64,000 nucleotides of DNA from Fasciolopsis buskii. Taxonomy: Eukaryota > Platyhelminthes > Trematoda > Plagiorchiida > Fasciolidae. Each line of letters begins with the position of its first letter. Position 1 is the first letter of the stretch. The DNA lies in contig LUCM01000822.1 of the NCBI GenBank assembly GCA_008360955.1, positions 196,798 to 260,797 of the forward strand, read 5' to 3'. The notes under the pieces were generated by a model, which did no database searches, had not been told where the DNA came from, and worked only from the letters and a program-made list of their open reading frames with translations. Shown one piece after another: positions 10,696 to 21,638 of the stretch. The translations under genes and the position numbers were made by a program.

Positions 10696-12231
10696 TTTTT
10701 CGTAAAATATCGGAGTCACAAATTGTCACCACTCTTTTCTTTGCTTTACCGAAGTGTCAATTTTCCGGACTTCTATGGTAGGAATATGCAATGTTTCAAC
10801 CACGTATCATTTTAGCAGTGCAATAATTTTTCAATATTGATCTCGTTTCTAATCCTTAGCGTCTGCGGTCTCTGACCAGGTACACTTTTTAAGACTTCCA
10901 TTTCTCTTCTGTTTTTGATGTTTACCATCGCCTACATTAAGCGTTTGTACTGAACCATGGGAGTAAGATTAATATTACTGAACCCTAATCGCTTTATTGG
11001 TTATGGTTTTCCGTATGAAATTCAATCTTTGACACTTTCGAACGAACACATTCATCCCTGCTACGGATACCGTTGCTCTTTTTGTTTCCACACCTTTCGT
11101 AGCCACACAGTCTCTGTCTTCCTCGGTCTGGGCACACCATTCGACTCGGTGGACCATGCACTTCTTCGGCACTGCCACTCACTAAAAGGTGTGCCAGAGA
11201 AATTCATTCATCTTATTTACTCGTTCTCCCTGAACAACTTAAGCCACAATTGTGCTTAGGACGCTCTTTCACCCCAGTTTACAACGAGACGTGTTCCCCA
11301 GGATAGCTCGCTGTCACCCTTCCTCTTCAACATTATAATTGAGATAATTGCAGTTATCACCGTTATGTGAAAAAGGGAGGGTTACTATTTTTTCAAAAAG
11401 TAAGTTGAGTGATGATGTTGGTATTCTGAGCGACTTCCGAAGGAAGTTGCTTGCACATATATATATATATGTGCAAGCAACTTCCTTCGGAAGTCGCTCA
11501 GAATACCAACATCATCACTCAACTTACTTTTTGAAAAAATAGTAACCCTCCCTTTTTCACATAACGGTGATAACTGCAATTATCTCAATTATAATGTTGA
11601 AGAGGAAGGGTGACAGCGAGCTATCCTGGGGAACACGTCTCGTTGTAAACTGGGGTGAAAGAGCGTCCTAAGCACAATTGTGGCTTAAGTTGTTCAGGGA
11701 GAACGAGTAAATAAGATGAATGAATTTCTCTGGCACACCTTTTAGTGAGTGGCAGTGCCGAAGAAGTGCATGGTCCACCGAGTCGAATGGTGTGCCCAGA
11801 CCGAGGAAGACAGAGACTGTGTGGCTACGAAAGGTGTGGAAACAAAAAGAGCAACGGTATCCGTAGCAGGGATGAATGTGTTCGTTCGAAAGTGTCAAAG
11901 ATTGAATTTCATACGGAAAACCATAACCAATAAAGCGATTAGGGTTCAGTAATATTAATCTTACTCCCATGGTTCAGTACAAACGCTTAATGTAGGCGAT
12001 GGTAAACATCAAAAACAGAAGAGAAATGGAAGTCTTAAAAAGTGTACCTGGTCAGAGACCGCAGACGCTAAGGATTAGAAACGAGATCAATATTGAAAAA
12101 TTATTGCACTGCTAAAATGATACGTGGTTGAAACATTGCATATTCCTACCATAGAAGTCCGGAAAATTGACACTTCGGTAAAGCAAAGAAAAGAGTGGTG
12201 ACAATTTGTGACTCCGATATTTTACGAAAAA
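10696..12231. repeat. Perfect 1,536-bp palindrome (768-bp arms, no spacer)
   Basis: Position p on the left arm is complementary to 22927-p on the right. The blocks compared (10957-11259 against 11668-11970, 11348-11542 against 11385-11579, and the outer 250 bases) match without a mismatch or an indel. The centre is a 14-base AT run (11457-11470). The right arm ends exactly where a run of 10 N begins. Perfect identity, absence of a loop and the abutting gap point to an assembly or library artefact rather than to real DNA. Confidence 0.9.
11090..11370 (+). mobile_element. Decayed LINE RT fragment inside the palindrome (mirrored at 11557-11837)
   Basis: The + strand reads LGTPFDSVDHALLRH and GVPEKFIHLIYSFSLNN, then in another frame SPFLFNIIIEIIA. 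This is the RT block seen elsewhere as GAFDSVDR...QGCPISPFLFNFV. It has stops and frameshifts. The right arm carries the same fragment in inverted orientation. Confidence 0.6.
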
Positions 12232-12241
12232 NNNNNNNNNN
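12232..12241. other. Assembly gap (10 N)
   Basis: Ten undetermined bases directly at the outer end of the right palindrome arm. The fixed length suggests a scaffolding placeholder of unknown true size. Confidence 0.95.
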
Positions 12242-12447
12242 AATCGAATCTGTAGCATGAGGAGTGTGCATGGAAGCTGTTGGTCGAAGAGTCGACAGAA
12301 GAATGACAACTGTGATTGGTTGATAATTGTTTGTCAGTTGGGCTGAGCCAACCTTAGGAACGAGGACAGAATGCCCCGGAATATAGGTATGTATATATAG
12401 AAGCAGGAATTGGTATCTGGATGCGTGAACAAAATTTGGCCGGGAGC

Positions 12448-12490
12448 ACACGACTGGTTTGGCGGTTATTGTCGCTCCTCAGGTGTTATA
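12448..12490 (-). ncRNA. Decayed hammerhead-ribozyme-like motif in Penelope-like 3' flank
   Basis: On the - strand the order is CTGAGGA (fits CUGANGA), a 3-bp GCG/CGC stem with an 8-base loop, then CAAAC where GAAAC is needed, a tiny helix III (AC-CA-GU) and the cleavage triplet GTC. Four base pairs of stem I (CACA-type with GTGT) flank it. Penelope-like elements are known to carry type I hammerheads with a minimal helix III in their terminal repeats. The G12-to-C change should abolish cleavage here. Whether intact copies exist elsewhere cannot be seen. Confidence 0.45.
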
Positions 12491-12547
12491 CTTTTGTGGT
12501 GACGTTCCGAGCGAATCTATTACTCGTTGTTAGACGTGAATGATTGA

Positions 12548-13060
12548 TTAAATGGGATCGCTAATTCCGTTCGGTTTTGTGCACTGTCCTTCTGTTTGTC
12601 TGTGTATACTGCATCCGGGTCTTGTTAGGATGGCGTAATGTTTGTGATTCTCGGCATGCCGATTGAACGAGTTATTCGAGTGGAGGGCTTCAAGAGTCAG
12701 TCGTTCCACTTTTCTGTTTGCTCGGCTGTCTGCCTTTGCGTTGTTGATGTTGACCTCATCGCCTGTTTGTGCACAGTGGTTCCATATCTGCGATTGTGGG
12801 TCAGCGCGTCGTAGTGCTAAGCTGTGTTCGTGTAAGCGTGTGCGTAATTGTTTGCTTGTCTCACCGACATACTGTTTGTCACATCCGAGGCACGGAATGA
12901 CAATAACTACCCCTAACTGGTCGTGCTGGTCGGCGCGATCTTTTCCGTTGAATAGAATAGATCTCAGGGTGCCGGTCGGTTTGTGGACGATTGTGATATC
13001 TAGTGGACGTAGGATGCGTTCGACCGCTTCGGATACTCCCCGTATGTATGGAAGTACCAC
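12548..13060 (-). pseudogene. GIY-YIG endonuclease domain of a Penelope-like element, RT missing
   Basis: 170 codons. Residues 5-48 hold the connector between RT and nuclease (YIRGVSEAVERILRPL, HKPTGTLRS, NGKDRADQHDQ). Residues 50-79 are the nuclease core with GVVIVIPC in the GIY position, CLGCDKQYVG giving YVG, and ETSKQLRTRLHEH with the expected Arg and Glu-His. Penelope-like elements encode an RT followed by this nuclease, which nicks DNA to prime reverse transcription. The frame is open but lacks the RT, so the product cannot act alone. The copy at 24250-24860 has the same connector and core. Confidence 0.8.
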
Positions 13061-13061
13061 G

Positions 13062-13063
<2 letters not shown>

Positions 13064-13110
<47 letters not shown>
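13064..13110. repeat. (TA)n microsatellite
   Basis: About 45 bases of alternating TA directly at the truncated 5' side of the Penelope-like fragment. Confidence 0.9.
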
Positions 13111-13111
<1 letters not shown>

Positions 13112-13719
13112 TGGACGATTTAATACTTTCTTTACTCTGTCAACTAGCCACGGCTCTAGATTAGGCTCCGGTTGCTTGGCTATGAGGCTCGGCGAAGAAA
13201 ATGAAGAACACGAGGCTGATGTCGCCCAGTCGATAAAACGGGAAATAACGGTCGGGCAACCAAGAAACCGATCGAAGTCAGGGGTTCTTTCAGTGCCCAG
13301 ATGACTTGGATTATGAGCTGAAAAGCGAGGTTGAACAAAAGCCAAAATCATTAACATCACAAAGGCTCAATTACACATCTAAACATCTCAGTGGGTTTGT
13401 ACATCTAAATGTCCTATAAATAACATGCCTTCCTCAGTGAACGGGTTTTGACAACAACTCAACTTTTGCTATAGGTTGGAGGGACGGATGACTACTGAGT
13501 GTTCATAAATGTGATAAAAATTGTCAACCTAATGCCGTTATGGGATTCACATTTTTTTTACACAAAGGCTTGTAAAGCTAATCTTCGCTTTGTTATCAGC
13601 GTATATTTATTGGAGTATGGAGCGTTTGATGCGTGTTTATTGTGCAAAACTGACGTGGTTTCTGTATCGGTATTAGTTGATTAAGCCGCCGGTGGTACTC
13701 GAACATTTCTCATTTCCAG
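13111..13719. other. Unassigned; ends in the splice acceptor of PP2A exon
   Basis: No recognisable element. An 83-codon frame on the - strand (13109-13360) has no motif I can name. The last bases form a pyrimidine-rich tract and AG before the exon at 13720. Confidence 0.4.
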
Positions 13720-13949
13720 GTGGAGGAAGTTGCCGTACGGGAGAAAGCTGTGGAGTCTATGCGAAATATTGCCAGACAACACACACGTGAAGCAATGGTG
13801 TGCGAGTTCTACCCCATGGTCGAGCGACTCTCCTCGGGAGATTGGTTTACAAGTCGAACGGCTGCTTGTTCATTGCTCAGTGTGGTTTATCCGCGTGTTA
13901 GCAAAGCAAGCCGAGCCAATTTGCGCGAAATATTGCGAAAACTGGCAAC
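13720..13949 (+). CDS. PPP2R1: PP2A scaffold subunit A, internal exon 1 of 5 in window
   Basis: This gene encodes the 65-kDa HEAT-repeat scaffold of protein phosphatase 2A, which holds the catalytic C subunit and a regulatory B subunit. The exon starts at V-E-E-V-A-V-R-E-K-A-V-E-S-M, matching human PPP2R1A from about residue 99, and includes the very conserved GDWFTSRTAACSL and YPRVSKASRANLRE. It covers the end of HEAT 3 and most of HEAT 4. The acceptor is TTTCCAG before 13720 and the donor is GTAAGT at 13950. It ends two bases into a codon (phase 2), completed by T at 20978. The preceding ~98 residues of the protein are not found in the window, so the gene starts further upstream or in sequence lost around the gap at 12.2 kb. 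Confidence 0.93.
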
Positions 13950-15665
13950 GTAAGTGGCATTCTTCTCTGACTATTTTAGACGGGAAACTGTGTTTATGTG
14001 TATGGTGTGTCGCTATTTGTAATGTCGTGATGCGATTTTGTTGGAGTTATGCGGGTTACGGATGTTGTTCGTATTGCAGCTGGTTTGACAGATTCACTTC
14101 ACTCTCAGCCCATTTTTATTTCATAACTTCTTATCGCTGTCTATTACCTATCATAGATCAAAATTGGGGTTGATTAAAGTAGACGATTCACAAAAAAACA
14201 ATAGTTTTTATGGGTTGGAAAATAGATGAGAACGAAAAAAACTTGGAGGGTTGTTTTGGGTTATTGCTTTTATAAACCCATGAAAAGAAAACCTGCGCCG
14301 CCGATAAATCCATATTGGACTTAGGGCAAGCGTAGGTAGAAGTTCATGTGAGCTTTAACCTTATTTGCTGTCGTCTACTGGAGACATTAAGAAATGTGGT
14401 TCGAAACCGGGAGTCAGTAGACTGACAGTAGTGAAGTGGGTCCCGAGGGAATCCGGACAGTTTGAGCCGAAACGCTTAAAGTGAAGGAAACAGCATGCTT
14501 CAATACAACGGGACCTCGCTAACGTCCACCTCACCTTTCCGAATGAATGGTAACATTAGGTGGTGTGACGCCTTTAGTGAGGCTTAACGTCAATTTTACG
14601 TTTTTACGGTTCTGTTTGTTCAAGTCTTTTATTGCGCTTGTTATTATTGTCGATGCATATTGGCCGCAGACGGTTGCTTGCTGATGCAAAATAGTATTAA
14701 TAATAAAGTTTTGTAATCGTTGCGCTGGGCATTTAAATCCCGAATGTCTCAGCACCAACCGAAGTTATATCATCAGTGCACAGGATGACGATGAAAACTT
14801 TGTGGTTTAAAATCCAAGCTGAGTGATCACAAAACTTTGAAAACTGTCAACCTGGGCTACAAAACACATCGACATTCAAAATCGTTGAAAATGATTTCTT
14901 CACATAAACCAAAGAACGGACGAACCTCCGTGTTTATTTGCCTGCCTATGCTTTTCTTCATTACACGATTCTTTATTTCTTTTTGCAATGAATCTGACAT
15001 ATGAATTGTGTGATATGGCGCATCACATTGGGAATGTGTGCTGGATGCCAAGTTTGGCTTAATTTCTTCGCAAGTAGCTTATTTAACACGTTTAAGAGCA
15101 ACGTCAATAGGTTATTTGTCTTTGTAGATACCGCTTATCTGCATAATGTACAACCGTTATCTTTAGAATTGAATCTGAAATGAGAATTTTCGCTTTTTGC
15201 CCCAGGTGAAGTCAGCATCACATCAGATCGTCAGTCGGTAAGGTTACGCTGGTGCCGGGGGAACATGTGCTCGTTGTTGGTGTTGCTGTTTTCTACCTCA
15301 GTGATCATGTTTCTTGGTTGTGTTAGTGCAGGTCAACTTCCTGCTAACTTCATACTTCTCTGTAGGAGGATATTGAATTGTGCCATTATGAATTTTCCCC
15401 AAATTGGTGAATTTCAACCTATGCCTTACCTGTTCATTCTAATTGCAATCAAATCGATTACAAGGAATTGAGATCGATACTAATGCGAATAACATGGCTA
15501 GCGTTCGTCGGGTGTCATAAGATCCCGATAACCTACCAAAAACTCCGTTTCTGTGGCCTTCAAACTCGTATTGAGAGCTAGATTGGAAAGGGGAATCACA
15601 ACACTGCTATTTACGGTTACAGCTGAGTCGCAGTGACCGATTTGGAGCAGATTGGTTTAGCGGTG
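13950..15665. other. Intron 1, left part: no recognised element
   Basis: Part of the 7,028-base intron between the first two visible PP2A exons. I see short frames without motifs and no clear repeat. 14380-14560 has the look of decayed LINE tail sequence but nothing firm. Confidence 0.4.
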
Positions 15666-18050
15666 CTAATTCGTGGCTGATATCTCCACCGTTAACTCCC
15701 CCTTAATGAGGATGTCTGGCATCGGAAAGTAATAAAATTTCATACCGCTATGCCAAGTCATACCCTGACCGCCACGTCGCTTCTTCCAGCTTTGCCTAAC
15801 ACATGCAAAGAGAGCACGAGAAGGGTAGACGATTGGCAGGCATACGCAATACGTATCCAAGCCACGGAAGGGGATGTGGAGCGGTTATCTCAGTCAGAGG
15901 ACCACTGTGTGCACCCAGCACACGTCTGCGCACTGTCATTGCTCACCCGATGTTCCTACCGGACACGAGCAATGCCTCGGAGACATCGTTGGTCGAAAAC
16001 AAAAGGTCGCCGGGCGTCCTCAGTACGGATAAGCCAGGTCTCACAACCGCAAAGTAGAACACTGTGAACTGTGACTTTGAGCATTCTTCCCTTGAGGGAA
16101 GCTGGATGTCATGGCGGCGTCGCGTGTCGCAGGTTCGTGAAAGCTGCTCTGGTTCTCACAATTTGTGATGAGACCTCCTCCTCAACACCCCTCCCAGGTG
16201 TGATCAAGCTCTCGAGGTACTTGAAAGTATTGACTACTAACCGATCACTACAAAAGGTGAGTGCAGGCAGGAGCTCCTGCCAATCTTGATGAAGTACCTT
16301 GCATTTTGAAGGTGCAAAGCACATACCTTATCGGGATACCTCAATTGCCAAGCAGTCTGGTGCGAGTGGAATTGTACTCAACAAGACGATTTCCTCGACA
16401 TACTCTAAATCGAAGCTCTGTTCACTGGGAGGAGTTCAACTCCACCATGTAAAGCGTTCTGTGGAACATCCTCTATGACAAAGCTGAATAGAAATGGGAA
16501 TACAGGGTAGCCTCGCCATACTTCACTGGAGATGACGGTGAGCGGGGAAAGCTGGTCACATGCTCCATATTGACCTGATGTATGACGGTACAACTCCATA
16601 AGGACCGAGGATATTTCTCACGTACTCCATGCCATATTGCAGACCTATCAACCGAGTCAAAAGCTGCGCGAATGTTCAAGAACACGGTGACCGTTGACCT
16701 TTTGGAGTTAAATGGTGCTCTAACAGTTGTCGGAGGGTTAAGGTTTGATCGATTTATCCATGACCAAATGACAACCCGGCCTATTCTCGGGTTTGCCCTT
16801 CGTGCGTGCTGTACAACCTGCGAAGAATGACGGACGCAAGGAGCTTTGACGCAATCGGGATCAGACTAATACCCCTATGGTGAGGGCAGTCACTGCGCAA
16901 GCCATGTTTTGAAGGTGGGGACAACGATCGACTCCTCCCACGAAAAGGGCACTTCCTCGTGGTACTATATCTTCGAGAATAAATCTTGAAGTTCTTTGAT
17001 TAGTTCCATTCCTCCATCTCTAAATAAGGCAGGAGAAAGCCTATCGGAACCCTTTGCTTTATGACGTTCCAGGACTGGGATTTCCCTGAAGATCTCCACC
17101 TCAAACGTTTGAAAAATCCCACCTCAGTTGGTGGATCTATTGTAGCAGGACACGGAGTGCTTGGAGGAATCGCTGGCACTGGGGACCAATTAAATTGCGT
17201 CTGAAATACTTTCTCCCAGAGTGCAAGACGTCGCTGCATGTTGTGGATAAGCGAACCGTCAGCTGCACGGGTCGTTTCGCTCAAACCAGTAGTTAGGATG
17301 AAGTAAAACAGCTTGTGGGAATTCTCCTTAGCATGAGCATGTTCCATCTCCAGAAGTCGTCGAGACCACCAGATCTCGTGATCCCTACGCAAGCTTTCAC
17401 GGAGTTAACGTCTCGTTACTAACCGTGCTTCATTATACTCGCTACCAACCGGGATTGACTGGCGTACGTCAAGAAGAGGGAAAGATTCACCAAAAATCCA
17501 GTCACAACGCAACGAGTCAGGACAACTTACGATACCAGCCGAATGCAAGGCACTCTTGATTAGCGATAGGTGCACATTGGTGGTCTTGTAGACAGCCTCG
17601 CCATTGGCAGCTAATGCGGATGTAGTCGACTTGGGTCCACCAGTAACTCGAAGAGGGCGGACGCCAGGATGTGTACCGGCGATCTGAACGTCTGAAGCTT
17701 GTACTGATGGTCTGAGCACAAATCCAACAACCGTCCCCCGTTTTCAGAGCGACAGGAATCGAGACCAAAGGGACCTCCTGGATGCGCCTCATTCGAGGAC
17801 AGCCGACCAACTCTAGCATCATGATCTCTGCCAAAATCACGATGTCACCCTTACTGTGCGCAAGAGGTCCTGCAACTTTTGATAGAAAATGTCTTTGATT
17901 GCATCTGGACTGTAATCTGTTGGTGCGTACGCTGCGGCGACAAACAAGTTGCGGCTATCAGGGCGATTGTCATTTATTCTGTATGAAAGAGTTATTCTTG
18001 ATTTTATTTTAATTAGTGTAACCGAAGTTTTTGTCTCAGGCACACTGTTT
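15666..18050 (-). mobile_element. Old LINE (RTE-like), near full length but degenerate, in PP2A intron 1
   Basis: On the - strand, in order: endonuclease traces (FVAAAYAPTDYSPDAIKDIF at ~17940-17880, a block aligned with DIVVVASDFN in copy 3), linker (HEIWWSRRLLEMEHAHA at ~17385, IDPPTEVGF at ~17130), RT (RAAFDSVDRSAIWHGVREK at ~16670-16610, MCFAPSKCKVLHQDWQELLP at 16324-16265, FTNLRHATPP ~16110) and the C-terminal end (YPSRALFACVRQSWKKRRGG at ~15830-15770). The order matches copies 1-3 but the sequence is far more diverged, with many stops and frameshifts. It is an old resident of the intron. Confidence 0.75.
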
Positions 18051-18631
18051 ATGCGACTTGTTTTTTGACTTGTTTGTTGGCCTGGTCGTGGTCAGTGGAG
18101 CTTCGTCGCTTGTTCCGATATTCCCAGTCAAGCTAGTAGGGACCTAGCTCCGAACTTACCGCCCTAGTTTAGTGCGTCGACCAACAGCAGAATCGATGTG
18201 TGATTGCGAATCAAAAATTCACTTGTGTTCAGTTTGTTTGCTGCGCCCGATGCGGTACATTCTAAACGTATTTAATCTGGTCTGCCGTCAGCTATTATGA
18301 GCTCACTCTCAGAAGGTTTGAGACTTATGTGTCACCATTATATACCGTAACGTGTAATGCTGGCATCCTATATCTCCATCTGTGTGCTACGCGACGTTTA
18401 GTGTTGACGTCCTCTGTCTTGTGTGTTTTCGGTGGTGGCACCAATCAAACGACATTAAAAAGCTGTAGTACAAAACGCTATTTGAATAAGCGTTGTCTTA
18501 CAAAAGCAAAGACCTAGTTTGTCTAACTACTCATTGCATCTTGGAAAGGGAATCAAAAACGAAGGGAATCAATCGATTTACGACAAGTTTTCAAACCGGT
18601 AGGGAACTGGTGATGAGTGTATTGCGTGAAA

Positions 18632-19522
18632 ACCGTCTGATGTTACAGTTCACCGATGTCCAAACGCTCACGGGCTTTGCACGTCTGAAAGTAGGGATTT
18701 ACGTATAGAACTGGGTTGATCGTAACATAGTCATTAACCATTCACAAGAACGGCCTTGTGATTAGTCGATGATGCAATTTGGTGACTAGAGGTCAGATGC
18801 TTGGGGCGTTAGCATTTAGTTTACTCACTAAGTTCATTTGACAAAAGAACATTATGCTTCTTTAATCTGCCCGCTCCATTCTGTGCTGTCCCGTACTTTC
18901 GAGCAACATCCGTCACAACCACACTGCATCTTGACGTGGTGTGATGGCTTGTGTGTTGTCATTTTCTGTCGACTCAGAATGGTTGAGGATATGTGCGTTT
19001 GTACAATTAGATTATTCGTATGTTGGCTACTGTCGCATTTTCTTTTCCCGCTCCTGTGAGTCTACTCCCCGTCCCGTTTGCGTATTCATTCTTTCTTGTA
19101 CAAGGGACAATTGTGGAAGAAAGGCAGCGGTCACTGGGGCTCGTTCGTTTGTCTTACTAACGCCTAGCGATCAAGACGATGATGATTCGAGCAACATCAT
19201 TTCTAGCAAATTTTGCTTCGATGAAAACTGTGCAGTGGATTGGAACGGATGCGGCGGGAAACCACATGCGCAATGTTGTGCTATTTGATCTGTCTAGTTT
19301 AACGATCTGAATGCACACTTTTCGATTGTGTCTTATGATGTACGCTCATGAAAGTATGCATAACACACTATTTAAAACAAATCATTTTGAGACCTCATCA
19401 GGTCGAGTGAATTGGGTCGAGTAAATTTGCTGATGAGTTTTTGCTGGACTGTCGGACTGGTTGGACATACAGTGGCTTTGCATCTGCTTTGATGTTATGT
19501 GGTGTTGTAGTGGTTCTATCGA
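18632..19522. repeat. 891-bp near-identical direct repeat, copy A
   Basis: Matches 49711-50601 at a constant offset of 31,079 with no indels. Only a single mismatch near the left edge was noticed. The preceding ~130 bases are also related to 49588-49710 but clearly diverged. It contains the composite RTE-derived element and non-element flanks. The copies sit in PP2A intron 1 and downstream of the gene. Confidence 0.9.
18905..19192 (+). mobile_element. Non-autonomous RTE-derived element (5' end joined to 3' UTR)
   Basis: Begins with sequence matching the extreme 5' region of RTE-like copies 2 and 3 (CTTGACGTGGTGTGA and following). It passes within ~40 bases into their 3' untranslated region (from TGTCATTTTC, then CAGAATG, GTGCGTTTGTACA and CTTTTCCCGC), and ends in a short GAT repeat near 19180. 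All coding sequence is missing. This is the structure expected of an internally deleted or SINE-like passenger of the RTE-like family. Frames of 73 and 115 codons over it are not considered coding. Confidence 0.6.
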
Positions 19523-20410
19523 CCAGTTCAGTGTGCCACTTTCTTGCAAACTAGCTTTGTTGGTTGACGAAGTATATGGGGACGTTTTGTCTTTCTGACA
19601 TCGTAACTTTGACATTATGCTGTTCTACTGAATTCTGCGTAGGCAGCGGCCACCTAAAAGCACAAAGAGCGCAGCATGTGGGATCTCACTTTGTGGGCTA
19701 AATGAGATGGGTTTGATCGCGATATATGGGACATTTTTAACATTCATTTTCCCTGCTTGTCGACGAATGAAACTCTGCAGCACTTGCACCTTTCCGCTAT
19801 TTTGAATTGAATATCTACAAGCATTGGGTTTCCCTTGTGCGTTATTCCTCCGAGTGATCTCTTACGATTTCCCACATCGGAATAATGTCAAGGTTATTCG
19901 GAATCAAGCCAAAGCTGTTCAGACATGTCATTCAACTGGCTAATTGAAATCTTTTCATGAACATGTAACATCATCCACCTCACATGGGTGCATTTGTACG
20001 TACACACTATTAGGTGCAGTGATTATATAAGAATTACTTTACACCCTTTCAGCAAATGTACTTCTATGAAGTCCTGTGTAACAGAGGCATATTCTTATCC
20101 AATTCCGAATGCTTTGAACACAAATCCGAATAATTCCTACCATTCCGAAATAACTCGGGGAACGTCGTAGATCTTACTATTTTCCTGTCCTTCTCGGTAA
20201 TCTTTGTCTTGTCTTGAGGGCTATCCAGGAGTGTTTTCTGAGATCAGTTTCACCACTCAGTAACTCTTCCAGCCGTACTGTACGAACTTTAGGTATGTTT
20301 GGTTCCCATTTAGTTTATGCCATCACATTGTTGATGTATTAATATGAGATCTCCTTTGCGATTCAGCGCAATAGAGACAACCCTCTTCCTATTTCCTTCC
20401 GATTACATGT
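19523..20410. other. Intron 1, unassigned stretch
   Basis: No recognised element or coding motif. Confidence 0.4.
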
Positions 20411-20433
20411 TTATATATATATATATATATATC
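20411..20433. repeat. (TA)n microsatellite
   Basis: Alternating TA run just beyond the distal end of the SINE at 20445-20668. Confidence 0.9.
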
Positions 20434-20444
20434 TGTAATCGATT

Positions 20445-20668
20445 GAGAGGTGCCTGATAGCCGGTAGGACCCACTATACTAGGGAGAAACAGACAACCAT
20501 GCCCCCGAGACTTCTGGTTTTATAGATTCACATGGGATTCAAATAAGTCAGCATGGTTACGAACTGTGCGACAGCAGATCGCCTTATACCACCAAGCGGG
20601 ATCGGTGCGGATCTGGGATTGAAAACTGAACTGGATGACAGACGCCTAATCCACTTGATCCACTGTTG
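20445..20668 (-). mobile_element. tRNA-derived SINE, family 2, copy 1
   Basis: On the - strand from 20668: an A-box-like TGGATCAAGTGGATTAGGCG, then a B-box-like TTTTCAATCCCAG about 40 bases on, followed by a shared ~150-base body. The head CAGTGG...TCTGTCA is shared with copies at 40640-40842 and 44706-44907, all on the - strand. The tRNA-like internal pol III promoter at one end is diagnostic of a SINE. It is moderately diverged. Confidence 0.7.
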
Positions 20669-20977
20669 CCTTTCGTGCTCTTATGAGTTTATTTGCTACT
20701 TCAAGTACCAGAATCATGGTTTCCGTCTGCTTTCTTAGTCCTATGATCCAGGAAGTTACTGGTTACACCCCTTCAATGCCACGCATGTTCCATACATGTT
20801 TTGGTTTTTACACGAAGCGGTATTCTTAGTGCTGAAAATTTCAGCGACAAATCATAAAAACTTCGTTTCTCGAGTGCTTCAGTTTGGCCTTATTAATCTG
20901 CCATACACAGCACTACTGAAAACAATTCGATAAAGTTTGGTTATTTTATCTCCCCGAAAAACCCGTTTTAATTGCAG

Positions 20978-21638
20978 TGACGAAACTCCCATGGTAAGAC
21001 GTGTGGTCGCCGGTCGATTGGGTGAGTTAGCTCTTGCGATGATCAAGGGTGTTACCGCGGAGCAGACAAGTGGTTTGCCTGAGCCGTCAGCAAACTCAAA
21101 CACTAGCCCTCCTTCTATCATGGACGTAACAGATCCTAAGGGTGGTGACGCTGCACTCACTTCAACCGTCGGTCCGGCAAACAGCAGCATCTCCGCAGAA
21201 ATCAAAACCAATTTATCTGATTCACAGGAATCGAAGTCCTCAAAGTCTACCGAGACTCCCACATTGACCAGTTCAGTCACCAACGGAACTGGTGCAATCG
21301 CTGGCGACCAAAACAAACGAGAAGGTGGATCAGCCAAGGACGATTGGACCGATTATGAACTGGATCCGGAGGCTGAAAGACTACACGTTCTCAATCTGAT
21401 CGTCCCAATGTTTGGACAACTAATTGCAGACGATCAAGATTCTGTTCGGTTGATGGCTGTTGAATCTACAGTTGGCTTGATACAAGCTCTGAGCTCGGTG
21501 GAAGCCGAGAACGAATTGATTGAACTGATTGAACAAGCTGTAGCGGATAAATCCTGGCGTGTTCGTTGCACAATGGTTGACAAATTTATTGATATTTTCA
21601 CTGCTATTGGACCGAATTTGGCGCGTTCGCGGTTAGTG
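20978..21638 (+). CDS. PPP2R1: PP2A scaffold subunit A, exon 2 of 5 in window (with long loop insertion)
   Basis: The first base completes the split Thr codon. Then D-E-T-P-M-V-R-R keeps the residues equivalent to human P179 and R182/R183. HEAT 5 (AGRLGELAL) is followed by about 108 residues (roughly 21054-21377) rich in Ser, Thr, Pro, Asn and Gly, where human PPP2R1A has none. The HEAT pattern then resumes with LNLIVPMFGQLIADDQDSVRLMAVES and ADKSWRVRCTMVDKF, matching the human DEQDSVRL and EDKSWRVRYMV segments. The acceptor is AATTGCAG and the donor GTAAGT at 21639, phase 0. The insertion is in frame and inside one exon, so it is not an unspliced intron by any visible splice site. Confidence 0.93.

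Larger units (their letters stand above)
12242..13062 (-). mobile_element. Penelope-like element fragment (GIY-YIG end and 3' flank)
   Basis: On the - strand the GIY-YIG part of a Penelope-like element (13060-12548) is followed by non-coding 3' sequence. Bases 12242-12400 recur at 41995-42150, and 12402-12447 recurs at 40094-40139. The 5' side is cut off by the (TA)n tract beginning at ~13064. The reverse-transcriptase part is absent. Confidence 0.75.

Noticed and set aside
18838..19288. Frames of 73 and 115 codons, identical at 49917-50367
   Set aside because: They lie over non-coding 5'/3' UTR of an RTE-derived element; identity reflects the duplication of DNA, not protein conservation.
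19430..19470. CTGATGA near 19433 and 50512 as further hammerhead cores
   Set aside because: No GAAA box follows at a suitable distance after a stem.
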